Below, in pieces: positions 1-5,852 of a stretch of DNA of 10,190 bases. The translations under genes were made by a program, and so were the position numbers. This DNA is from Patescibacteria group bacterium (lineage in GTDB: Bacteria; Patescibacteriota; Minisyncoccia; Minisyncoccales; DG-74-1): assembly GCA_030016465.1 (NCBI GenBank), contig JASEJL010000028.1, positions 1-10,190 of the forward strand. Direction: 5' to 3'. The notes under the pieces were generated by a model. That model saw only the letters and a list, made by a program, of their open reading frames with translations. It was not told the DNA's origin and searched no databases. How positions within the stretch are numbered: the first letter of the stretch is position 1; each line of letters starts with the position of its first letter.

Positions 1-430
1 TTTTATAATCTATTCCATTTGAGCGATAAATATAACAAAATTGACAAGAGTTTGTGTCGTTGGTAGGCCCGGTTAAATCTCCTTTATAGGTACCTCGTAG
101 AGGATCTAGTGGAAGGCTAGCTATAAACTCGGGTGCAAGCTTCGGAATCCAGCCATTATCGTCGGAAACACCTTTATTTTTCCCTGCCCAGTCGTCGCAA
201 TCGCAGTGGCTCCACCATTTTCCATCTGTATTGGGATAGCTTCTATTCTGGTTATAATACATTTCTAGCGCTATTTGTAATTGTTTTAGCTCTTGCATTC
301 TTCTCTTATCTCTTGCCTTCGCTCTAACCGTCTGTATATTCATCAAAACAATACTGGCTAAAAGTCCAATGACAGCAATAACCACCAAAAGCTCAATTAG
401 GGTAAATCCTTTGTTTTTTGAGAAAATCAT
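1..430 (-). CDS. Type IV pilin / type II pseudopilin-like protein (3' end outside window)
   Basis: The gene starts at ATG 430 and runs off the left edge, so 143 residues are visible. The N-terminus MIFSKNKGFTLIELLVVIAV is a class III prepilin signal. A prepilin peptidase would cut after Gly8, leaving Phe1 and the conserved Glu5, followed by a hydrophobic helix at about residues 9-31. After it comes a charged amphipathic stretch (about 36-58) and a YYNQNRSYP segment, typical of short pseudopilins from Patescibacteria. The globular part has four cysteines (C76, C78, C129, C132) that may pair. Such proteins are inner-membrane subunits of type IV pilus or DNA-uptake filaments; the exact role cannot be told. 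The start is supported by GGAGGT at 438-443, 7 nt upstream. That ribosome-binding site lies inside a repeated sequence that looks like the end of an insertion element. Family is confident, subtype is not. Confidence 0.9.
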   Translation of the reverse strand, partial: MIFSKNKGFTLIELLVVIAVIGLLASIVLMNIQTVRAKARDKRRMQELKQLQIALEMYYNQNRSYPNTDGKWWSHCDCDDWAGKNKGVSDDNGWIPKLAPEFIASLPLDPLRGTYKGDLTGPTNDTNSCQFCYIYRSNGIDYK

Positions 431-473
431 TGAAGTGACCTCCGTTTTTCAACAAAAATTCAGGAAAATTAAG
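431..473 (-). repeat. 43-bp direct repeat, copy A; probable right end of the IS3-family element
   Basis: Read on the plus strand it begins TGAAGTGACCTCCG and matches 2136-2178 at 37 of 43 positions, with the first 18 bases identical. It begins 62 nt beyond the stop of the orfB remnant, where the right terminal repeat of an IS3-family element should be. It starts with TG, and its layout (TG, then GACC, then a T-rich tract) recalls IS150-subgroup ends; that resemblance is from memory. No inverted partner was found on the far side of orfA. Confidence 0.6.
438..443 (-). promoter_or_regulatory. Strong Shine-Dalgarno GGAGGT of the pilin-like gene
   Basis: GGAGGT reads on the minus strand 7 nt before ATG 430, an ideal spacing, and fixes the pilin start. 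It is an unusually strong site for this window, where most starts have none that is obvious. It lies within the 431-473 repeat. Confidence 0.75.
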
Positions 474-492
474 ACAAGATTTGGAGGTAAAT

Positions 493-964
493 TTATTTGA
501 TTGTTAAGGTTAATTGTTGCTCGACCTTTTGGCGTTGCCCTGCCAGGATTTGGGCTTCGAATTCCTCCAGAGACAAATAACCCAGGAAGGAATGAAGTCT
601 TTTCTTCTGGTAGAGAACTTCAATGAATTTTTCAATGTTGCTGTAGGTTTTTTCAAAAATCATCGTATTCCTTTTTTAATCTGATGTAGGTAATATCAAC
701 TCCTCAGATCTGGTTAATAGTGCTAATAACCAGATTTTGAATGAGATTGAGGTATTTTGGAAGTTTATACTTGCTTTTGGTGAAACTTCTGAATAATCGC
801 TTAATCTGGCTCAGTAAACCGCATTTGCACATTATTCTCTGGACTTTCTTTGGGTTAATGAGATAGCCTCATCTTTTTAATTCAGCTGTTATTGAACGGT
901 AATCCTAGCAAGAAAGCTCTAATTGGATTTTATCAATTTTACCCTTAACTTCCAAATCTTCTGT
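493..964 (-). pseudogene. IS3-family transposase orfB (rve integrase) remnant
   Basis: Translating the minus strand gives recognisable IS3 OrfB pieces: DYRSITAELKR, then GYLINPKKVQRIMCKCGLL (the HTH_21-like region), then INQI-stop-GVDITYIRL, which contains the first catalytic Asp. In-frame stops interrupt it (TAG before DYRS, TGA before GYLI, TGA at the usual Trp before GVDITYI). About 100 residues that should carry the second Asp and the Glu of the DDE triad are absent: after RLKKEYD the sequence jumps, in another frame, to the C-terminal segment YSNIEKFIEVLYQKKRLHSF, LGYLSLEEFE, ending at TAA 493. Both stop codons and a large deletion mean it is dead. Confidence 0.8.
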
Positions 965-1118
965 TTCTTTTTCTTCTGACCGGGGATCATTGAACTAAGT
1001 AATAGACAGTGTTCTGCTTAAGATTCAGCAATGGGTATTTTTTGAAAGGACAACCTGGTGTTAGTGTTCTCTTTTGAAAAAGCAGCTTTTTCAGAGGTTA
1101 AGTTTCTGACGAGCTTTT

Positions 1119-1394
1119 TTAAAAAATTAATCTTTCAATGGTTTGTTTGCTAATTATCTCTTCTAACTTAGCTATCTGTTCTGCCTGGTTATTATTATTT
1201 CTGAAATCTTCAAAGATTTTATGGATATCCTGCTGGAAGTGCTAGCACCATTTAGCAAAGAGATTTGGACTAATAGCATTTTCCCTGCAGATTTCAGTCT
1301 GGGACTTGCTGCCTTTTAGATATTCTAGGACTACCTTGATCTTTAAACTAGCTGGTAAATTTTCTTCTTGGTTTTTTGTTTTCCACTTATCCAT
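1119..1394 (-). pseudogene. IS3-family transposase orfA (HTH) remnant with in-frame stop
   Basis: From ATG 1394 the frame begins MDKWKTKNQEENLPASLKIK and includes LKGSKSQTEICRENAISPNL, a helix-turn-helix of the IS3/IS911 OrfA type. A TAG at 1242-1244 follows KWC, after which the same frame resumes with a Gln- and Asn-rich coiled-coil-like tail (HFQQDIHKIFEDF) to TAA at 1119. OrfA binds the element ends and is fused to OrfB by frameshifting in living elements. The start codon overlaps the last codons of the upstream membrane-protein gene by 8 nt, so the join between the two may be an insertion scar. Confidence 0.75.
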
Positions 1395-2121
1395 TTACAA
1401 TCTGGTTTCGCATTTTTTCAAGCATTCTAAGGACTTCATCGATAGATAATTCTTCTACAATTGTCCTAAACTCAATTTCATACAGGATTTTCCCATCACT
1501 TTCAATTATTTTTCTGTATCTATATCTACTAATTTGCATTTTTCCAATTCCAAATAAGCCTTTGCCTTCTACAGGCAAGATAGGTATTGCAAAAATATTT
1601 CTAAGACTAACATCCTTTTGTAAATAAAAGGATAAAGAATAGATGAATACCTTTGAAAGGTTAAGTGAAACGGGTTCGATATACTGAATTATTAAATTGC
1701 TTTTATCTCTCATGGAAACAGCTTTGGCCTCAGAATAGCTAAGGAAAAAATGGTTTTTTATTTTCTCTATCTTGTATCCTAATCTTTTTAATTGAGATGT
1801 TAATTTGTTAAAAAACCTTCGCCTAGGTAAAAACCGGTAAATAAAATTAGAAATGCATGCTAGCAAAAAGAGTAAGGCAACAAGAAGTAGCGAAATAAGA
1901 CTAAAAACAAAAAAATCAGTAACAGTATGTATAATAATTGGAGAAATATTATTTTCTAGTCTTGCATTAACCAGTTCGAAAATCACATAACCAATGAATA
2001 CAAGCGGAAAAATTAAAAACGGGAATAGAAAATCGTATTTTCTTATGAATATGAAAAGATTATTTAAATAAGTTGCATTAGGTGGAACAATAATTTCTTC
2101 CACCTTTATATTTTTACTCAT
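1387..2121 (-). CDS. Two-helix membrane protein of unknown function
   Basis: I do not recognise this 244-residue protein. From ATG 2121 it starts MSKNIKVEEIIVPPNATYLN, with hydrophobic segments at about residues 31-51 and 68-92 that look like two transmembrane helices. A basic turn (FLPRRRFF, about 97-104) and a soluble domain of about 140 residues with alternating beta-like strands follow, suggesting a membrane-anchored cytoplasmic domain. A TTG at 2157 would extend it by 12 residues, but those codons read through the repeat 2136-2178, so ATG 2121 is preferred. GGAGGT at 2143-2148 is 21 nt from this ATG, too far to serve well. The C-terminus runs into the orfA start of the dead insertion element, so it could be truncated or altered. 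No neighbour suggests a role. Confidence 0.7.
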   Translation of the reverse strand: MSKNIKVEEIIVPPNATYLNNLFIFIRKYDFLFPFLIFPLVFIGYVIFELVNARLENNISPIIIHTVTDFFVFSLISLLLVALLFLLACISNFIYRFLPRRRFFNKLTSQLKRLGYKIEKIKNHFFLSYSEAKAVSMRDKSNLIIQYIEPVSLNLSKVFIYSLSFYLQKDVSLRNIFAIPILPVEGKGLFGIGKMQISRYRYRKIIESDGKILYEIEFRTIVEELSIDEVLRMLEKMRNQIVNG

Positions 2122-2135
2122 ATTTTTACTAAATT

Positions 2136-2178
2136 TGAAGTGACCTCCGTTTTCCAACAGAAATTTGGAAAAGTTAAG
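2136..2178 (-). repeat. 43-bp direct repeat, copy B
   Basis: Same sequence class and orientation as 431-473 (37 of 43 identical, differences at positions 19, 25, 31, 32, 34 and 38). It sits upstream of the membrane-protein gene as copy A sits upstream of the pilin gene, but no transposase remnant lies on its right side. It may be a solo end left by a second, lost insertion, or a duplicated gene leader. Confidence 0.6.
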
Positions 2179-2231
2179 AGCACATAGGGTGGACCTTTTT
2201 CTTTACAAAACTACTACCCGCTCTCCCATCC

Positions 2232-2386
2232 GAGGTGCCTTCAAGGAGGGTGGCGGGAGGGTTGGAGTCCCATTGGTCTTTGGCAAATGGGTCCCTAGGT
2301 GTCAAAACCTGCAAAGACTACAACCCACCCACCACCCTCCCAGCCTTCAGCTGGGCACCTCACTAAGGTATCGCTTCCAAAAGCGA
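2232..2386. ncRNA. Candidate structured non-coding RNA, GC-rich, strand uncertain
   Basis: This block is far richer in G and C than its AT-rich surroundings and folds strongly. The closing stem GAGGTGCC 2232-2239 pairs with 2354-2361 (8 of 8). Inside, 2245-2269 pairs with 2316-2340 over 25 positions with only three 1x1 mismatches, including a perfect 9-bp GGAGGGTGG/CCACCCTCC. The tip carries two small hairpins (2270-2274 with 2286-2290; 2297-2300 with 2307-2310). Hairpins 2341-2344/2350-2353 and 2371-2376/2381-2386 flank the helix. On the minus strand it would lie just downstream of the two tRNA genes and could share their transcript. I see no RNase P, tmRNA, SRP or 6S signature. It could instead be a folded DNA element tied to the adjoining repeat at 2136-2178. 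Confidence 0.5.
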
Positions 2387-2480
2387 CTCGGCCTCGTTTA
2401 ACTTAAGTTCTTAGTCGTTTTTGCTCGCGATAGAAATTCCTATACAAATACAAAAATATATTTTTATGAAAAATCCTAAC

Positions 2481-2569
2481 TGGCGGTGGGTGCAGGACTC
2501 GAACCTGCAAACCCTTATTCAGGGTCCCAGTTTTCAAGACTGGTGCCTTACCATTCAGCACAACCCACC
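2481..2569 (-). tRNA. tRNA-Ser(UGA)
   Basis: On the minus strand the acceptor stem GGTGGGT pairs with ACCCACC over 7 of 7, with discriminator G and an encoded CCA (2481-2483). The anticodon stem CCAGT/ACTGG encloses loop CTTGAAA, giving anticodon TGA. The long variable arm (ACCCT...AGGGT) is the mark of a serine tRNA. The T arm GCAGG TTCGAGT CCTGC is canonical. It lies 4 nt after tRNA-Ser(GCU) and is surely co-transcribed with it. Confidence 0.96.
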
Positions 2570-2573
2570 TTAC

Positions 2574-2665
2574 TGGCGGAGGAGGTGGGACTCGAACCCA
2601 CAAGCGGCTTTTTAGACCGCGCGAGTTTAGCAAACTCGTGGAATGACCAATTATCCAACTCCTCC
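2574..2665 (-). tRNA. tRNA-Ser(GCU)
   Basis: On the minus strand the acceptor stem GGAGGAG pairs with CTCCTCC over 7 of 7, with discriminator G and an encoded CCA (2574-2576). The anticodon stem CGAGT/ACTCG holds loop TTGCTAA, giving anticodon GCT. A long variable arm (GCGGTC...GCCGC) confirms serine. The T arm GTGGG TTCGAGT CCCAC is canonical. It is first in a two-tRNA transcript and has a recognisable promoter just upstream. Confidence 0.96.
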
Positions 2666-2685
2666 TTAAGATCAGAATCTATTTC

Positions 2686-2714
2686 AGCATACCTTATTTA
2701 AAGTATTTACTCAA
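2686..2714 (-). promoter_or_regulatory. Sigma70-type promoter of the tRNA-Ser pair
   Basis: On the minus strand, TTGAGT (2709-2714) and TATGCT (2686-2691) are separated by exactly 17 nt, close to the TTGACA/TATAAT consensus. Transcription would start near 2679, about 14 nt before the first base of tRNA-Ser(GCU). Confidence 0.65.
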
Positions 2715-2819
2715 GTGTTTTGGATTATGAGAATCAATAAATGGAGTGGTTTAGAATAGTTTGTAAAGGAGAGTTTTTTGTACCTATACCATTTTTTTCT
2801 CCTTTGATTTATAGGGCTG

Positions 2820-3272
2820 ATTGAAAACAAACTATCGGTATCTGCAAGATCAGGGATGGAAGCAATAGGATACTACTTGTTTCTTTTTATCTACCATCAA
2901 AAGATTAAAGTAGTAGTGGTAATTAGAGGTAGGGGATTGAAATAGTCAAATCTCAAGAAAAAATAATCCATCGAGAACAACAACCAAAACAAAAAAGATA
3001 ATTTTAACTATTGTTTTTTTCTAAATTTTAGAAAACGGGTAATAAGAAATATAAATAAAGTAATTAAAAAACAATAAGCAATTTCCAGAAAGAAATCGGA
3101 GGCAGAGTAATTTTCTCAATTTCTAAAAACTGACTTAATTTAAAAGCAGTGACAATTTCCAATTCTAAAGCCAGAGAAAACAAAAAACCTCTAGGGCAAA
3201 GGTTTTTCAGGGCTGAACGAAAATGGTTACTTTTATTTTTTCCGGCTCTTGATTTTGATTATTTTCTGACAT
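2820..3272 (-). pseudogene. Decayed multi-pass membrane protein gene (possibly presenilin-like)
   Basis: No open frame covers this stretch, but the minus strand encodes membrane-protein pieces in shifting frames. A natural-looking start MSENNQNQEPEKIKVTIF begins at ATG 3272. Another frame gives FLFSLALELEIVTAFKLSQF then EKITLPPISFWKLLIVF. A third gives FLITLFIFLITRFLKFRKK and a fourth piece TIVKIIFFVLVVVLDGLFF. Restoring one T in the 6-T run (plus-strand A-run 3066-3071) joins the second and third pieces. The helix spacing recalls N-terminal helices of presenilin-type (A22) membrane proteases seen in Patescibacteria, but no YD or GxGD motif is present, so identity is weak. A possible terminator at 3183-3207 lies within the early part. 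Decay is the main reading; sequencing indels in homopolymers are an alternative. Confidence 0.4.
3183..3207 (-). terminator. Possible intrinsic terminator after the DUF763 unit
   Basis: AAAAACCT 3183-3190 pairs with AGGTTTTT 3200-3207 around a 9-nt loop, and the minus strand ends in a T run. It lies 26 nt beyond the stop of the 38-aa ORF. The stem is AT-rich, so efficiency is uncertain. Confidence 0.4.
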
Positions 3273-3349
3273 TTTTGATAGATAAATCTATCTGGGGTTC
3301 GATAAGCCAACCTTCCTTTTTTAGCCTGTTTAGAAGAATACTTCTTCAT
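3233..3349 (-). CDS. Small basic 38-aa ORF coupled to the DUF763 gene
   Basis: ATG 3349 overlaps the TGA of the DUF763 gene as ATGA, the arrangement used for translational coupling. The product MKKYSSKQAKKGRLAYRTPD plus 18 more residues is strongly basic, with 15 Lys or Arg in 38 and no hydrophobic segment. It is followed by a possible terminator. I do not recognise it. It may be a real nucleic-acid-binding microprotein or a chance ORF; the overlap is the main argument for it. Confidence 0.35.
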   Translation of the reverse strand: MKKYSSKQAKKGRLAYRTPDRFIYQKCQKIIKIKSRKK

Positions 3350-4524
3350 TGAGTTATAGTTTTTAACCTTCTCTGAGCTTCAATTTTTTCTCGATTGGAA
3401 ATTTTACTTTTTTGAATTCCTTTTTCTATTATATCAAGTAAGGTATTATATTCTCTAATTTTTGGGTAATAGGGGGTTCCGTCTTTACCTCCTACACAAA
3501 ATGAATAGCGAGCAGGATCTTCGTAGGAAGGCGAGCTGCCGTAAATAATCTCGGAGACTAAACTTAAAGCTCTAATTGTTTTCGGCCCAACTCCTTTTAA
3601 TGATAAAAGTTGCTCAAAATTTTCTGGATTTTCAGAATGGGCAAATAAAATAGTTTTTTCTAATCTTTTTAAATCAAATTTCTCTTTTAAAACCGGATGC
3701 CAATGAAATTCAACATCTCTTAATTCCATCTCGGTAAAACCTGGAAGGCGCTCCCATCTGGCAGGAGACTGGTGGTTGGATTGTAATTTTTTTTGTTTAA
3801 TTAATAAATTGGACTTTTCAGAAATCAATTTAATATCTCTTAAAAAAGTTTTTGGTTCTTCCTTTACTAATTCAGTAGAAATTTCTTTATTCTCGCGACT
3901 TTCCCTGGCCACTAAATTTAAAGGTTTTGTTTTCCCATCACTAATTATTCCGGAATGGGGTTCCTCGACAAAGTTATGAACTTTTGAAGATAACCAGTGG
4001 TAACGCCTGGCTTTCTGAATTTCCGGCGACATCGCCTGCTGGACTACACACCACTGACCAGCTTTTGTGAAAATAAAATTATGATGATAAAGTTGAAAGG
4101 GATTAGCCAAGCTTTGAATAAGGCAGCTATCAACCTTAGCTGCCATTTTTGAAGCATAAATTAAATTAAGATAAAATGGAAAATCGTACATTTTTCCATA
4201 TCTCTCAATCTCTTCAGGAGTTTGTCTAGAAACTCTTTTCCCTCCACAGATAAAAATCCCAAGGTCGCCTTCTAAACCTCTTATTGCTTCTTTTAAGGCA
4301 CCCATAGTGATAGTAGTTGTTCCTGAACTATTCCAATCCATCCCACTGGCTGCTGATAAACTTTGAAACCATACTGGATGAGCTAAGCGATTTAAAAATT
4401 CCTCTACTCCATAATTCTCGACAATTGCAATAACAATCCCCCTGAGCAATCTCTTCATTCTTTCAAAAAGCCAATAAGGGCATTTACCATAATCAAGTGG
4501 AATTGTAGCAATTCCTGTTCTCAT
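3346..4524 (-). CDS. DUF763 family protein with C-terminal helix-hairpin-helix
   Basis: The 392-residue product matches the DUF763 family, found in archaea and some bacteria, whose biochemical role is not established. Diagnostic stretches are RTGIATIPLDYGKCPYWLFE at the N-terminus (residues 2-21), HPVWFQSLSAASGMDWNSSG (49-68), a GALKEAIRGLEGDLGIFICG region (75-94) and SRQTPEEIE (99-107). Near residues 307-322 LLSLKGVGPKTIRALS is a helix-hairpin-helix, a DNA-binding motif, so a nucleic-acid role is likely by inference. It begins only 15 nt after the terminator of the glycosyltransferase unit and has no Shine-Dalgarno; TAAAAT about 8 nt upstream could be a -10 box giving a leaderless message. 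The length is about normal for the family and the frame looks intact. Confidence 0.85.
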   Translation of the reverse strand: MRTGIATIPLDYGKCPYWLFERMKRLLRGIVIAIVENYGVEEFLNRLAHPVWFQSLSAASGMDWNSSGTTTITMGALKEAIRGLEGDLGIFICGGKRVSRQTPEEIERYGKMYDFPFYLNLIYASKMAAKVDSCLIQSLANPFQLYHHNFIFTKAGQWCVVQQAMSPEIQKARRYHWLSSKVHNFVEEPHSGIISDGKTKPLNLVARESRENKEISTELVKEEPKTFLRDIKLISEKSNLLIKQKKLQSNHQSPARWERLPGFTEMELRDVEFHWHPVLKEKFDLKRLEKTILFAHSENPENFEQLLSLKGVGPKTIRALSLVSEIIYGSSPSYEDPARYSFCVGGKDGTPYYPKIREYNTLLDIIEKGIQKSKISNREKIEAQRRLKTITQ

Positions 4525-4539
4525 GCTTTAATTTTAACA

Positions 4540-4567
4540 AAAAAACTGGCGTTTTAGCCAGTTTTTT
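4540..4567 (-). terminator. Strong intrinsic terminator after the glycosyltransferase gene
   Basis: An 11-bp stem (4540-4550 with 4557-4567), AAAAAACTGGC against GCCAGTTTTTT with a 6-nt loop, is followed on the minus strand by a run of seven T. It is symmetrical and could also stop plus-strand transcripts. It lies 21 nt after the glycosyltransferase stop. Confidence 0.85.
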
Positions 4568-4588
4568 ATTTCAATTTAAAAACCGGGT

Positions 4589-5839
4589 TTAATGGGAAAA
4601 AATATAATCGGCTAATTTATAATGTTTTAGAGCTTGATTTTCCCAGGAATATTTTTTGGCATATTTTAGTGTCTTTTTTTCTATTTCCTTTAATAAATTT
4701 GGGTTTGAAATAACTTTTTTTATTTTAAAAATCAATTTTCCAAAATCTTTATCCACAATTTGGCCTGCCTCTTTTAGCATCTCGCCTGAACCCTCCATGT
4801 CCCGGCCAGCAATAAGACTCCCGGTTCCTAAAATGTGGGCTAATATTCCACTTTGAGTACATTTCTTTGGCCAATAAAAATTTATATCAAGAGCCCTCTG
4901 AAACAGAGGTAAAAATTCTTCTGGTAACCAAGTTTCAAGAAAAAAAATATTTTTGCCATCGTGCATTTTCTTTAATTTCTCTAAATATTTTAATTCTTTT
5001 TTGCTTTTTTCTCTCGGAGTGCCAATGTATAAGGCTACCACCTTTCTCTGGGGAAAAACTTTTTGGAGATAATTTCTCATCAAAAAAAGTTTTTCAGTGT
5101 TTTTATGTGGGGCAACAAAACCAGCATTGCCTATTATTAAAATCTCTGGGTCAAAAAAAATATTTTCTTTTTTTAATTCGGACTTTTTTTCTTCTTCCAA
5201 ATTGGATTTTTCAATCAAGAATTGGTATATCTTTCGCTTAGCTGTATCCTTTGACATTTTAATTATCCTTGGAAAATAATGGATTCCATGCCTTAGAATA
5301 TAAGTTTTATTAATATACTGAGGGAAAGCTTTTTTTATTGCTAAATAGGAACCCCGGCTAAAAACAGTAATAGCATCAACCCAGGGAAAAATAGCTTTTA
5401 ACAAATTATATTCTCTTTTTTCCATTCCCCAAGAGGTTTCTTTACTCTGGAAATGAATCGTGTGGAGACTAACAATTTTTTTAATTTTTAATCCGCTTAA
5501 TTCCCTAAGAAGTCTGGCAAAACCTCGGAGATTTTTCCAGATACCGAAACTATGCTGAAACCAAAGGAGACATCTCTCATCTTTTTTTTGAAAATTCTTT
5601 ATTCCTTCTAAAATCTCATTTAAGAAAGGTGATCTACGATTAGTAATTCCATACCAAGCCTGCTTTGGATTCTCTTTTTTTTCGCAAGTTAAACGACCTA
5701 GGGAATTCTGAAATTTTTTCAAATTAAAAGATATTATTTTCCATTTTTCTCTTGGAACTCCCCTGAGAAGAAATTTAAGATAATCGGCTATCCCACAAAG
5801 AATTGGTTTATAAGTGCTAACAAAATAAATTGAGGCCAT
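4589..5839 (-). CDS. GT-B fold glycosyltransferase (GT4-like)
   Basis: The product is 416 residues, a usual length for GT-B enzymes that move a sugar from a nucleotide donor to an acceptor. The N-terminal half has STYKPILCGIADYLKFLL (8-25), the acceptor-side pattern of many GT4 enzymes, HTIHF (126-130) and FSRGSYLAIKK (160-170) ending in RHGIHYFP (183-190). The C-terminal half starts at GNAGFVAPHKN (237-247), the hinge where GT4 proteins read GR-type sequences, and has a donor-site-like QSGILAHILGTGSLIAG (329-345) followed by E353 and E357. There are no membrane helices, so it should be cytoplasmic or peripheral. It follows the nucleotidyltransferase gene by 13 nt and ends at a strong terminator, so both are one operon. 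Substrate unknown: surface polysaccharide, glycolipid or a compatible-solute glycoside are all possible. Confidence 0.8.
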   Translation of the reverse strand: MASIYFVSTYKPILCGIADYLKFLLRGVPREKWKIISFNLKKFQNSLGRLTCEKKENPKQAWYGITNRRSPFLNEILEGIKNFQKKDERCLLWFQHSFGIWKNLRGFARLLRELSGLKIKKIVSLHTIHFQSKETSWGMEKREYNLLKAIFPWVDAITVFSRGSYLAIKKAFPQYINKTYILRHGIHYFPRIIKMSKDTAKRKIYQFLIEKSNLEEEKKSELKKENIFFDPEILIIGNAGFVAPHKNTEKLFLMRNYLQKVFPQRKVVALYIGTPREKSKKELKYLEKLKKMHDGKNIFFLETWLPEEFLPLFQRALDINFYWPKKCTQSGILAHILGTGSLIAGRDMEGSGEMLKEAGQIVDKDFGKLIFKIKKVISNPNLLKEIEKKTLKYAKKYSWENQALKHYKLADYIFSH

Positions 5840-5852
5840 AAGTAATGTTGAT

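Larger units (their letters stand above)
431..1394 (-). mobile_element. Decayed IS3-family insertion sequence remnant
   Basis: The block holds, in transcription order, an orfA-like helix-turn-helix reading frame (1394-1119), scattered orfB integrase segments (about 964-662) and an intact orfB C-terminal segment (663-493), then a candidate right terminal repeat (431-473). Several in-frame stops and a missing central integrase region show it can no longer transpose by itself. Its left end is not visible: the orfA start overlaps the stop of the neighbouring membrane protein gene, and no inverted copy of the right end lies upstream. Confidence 0.75.

Noticed and set aside
493..1394. Stop codons in the transposase as evidence of a recoded UGA (as in Absconditabacteria or Gracilibacteria)
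   Set aside because: TAG as well as TGA interrupt the frames and a large segment is deleted. The intact genes use TGG for Trp, and TGA ends the DUF763 and 49-aa genes at ATGA overlaps.
2122..2157. TTG start at 2157 for the membrane protein
   Set aside because: The extra 12 residues would be encoded by the repeat that also lies before the pilin gene, so they are leader sequence rather than protein; ATG 2121 is preferred.
2232..2386. Resemblance to a TPP riboswitch (GGTGCCC...GAAGGCTG) or to the T-box motif (AGGGTGG)
   Set aside because: The TPP core CTGAGA and the second conserved half are absent, and the full T-box sequence is not present. No thiamine or aminoacylation gene follows.
1395..2400. 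Left inverted end of the IS3 element
   Set aside because: I searched by eye for the inverted form (GGTCACTTCA-like) upstream of orfA and found none; the only other copy at 2136-2178 is in direct orientation.
2165..2401. 78-residue plus-strand ORF across the GC-rich block
   Set aside because: It covers the self-complementary stems, has low-complexity composition caused by the repeats, and resembles no protein. RNA or DNA structure explains the sequence better.
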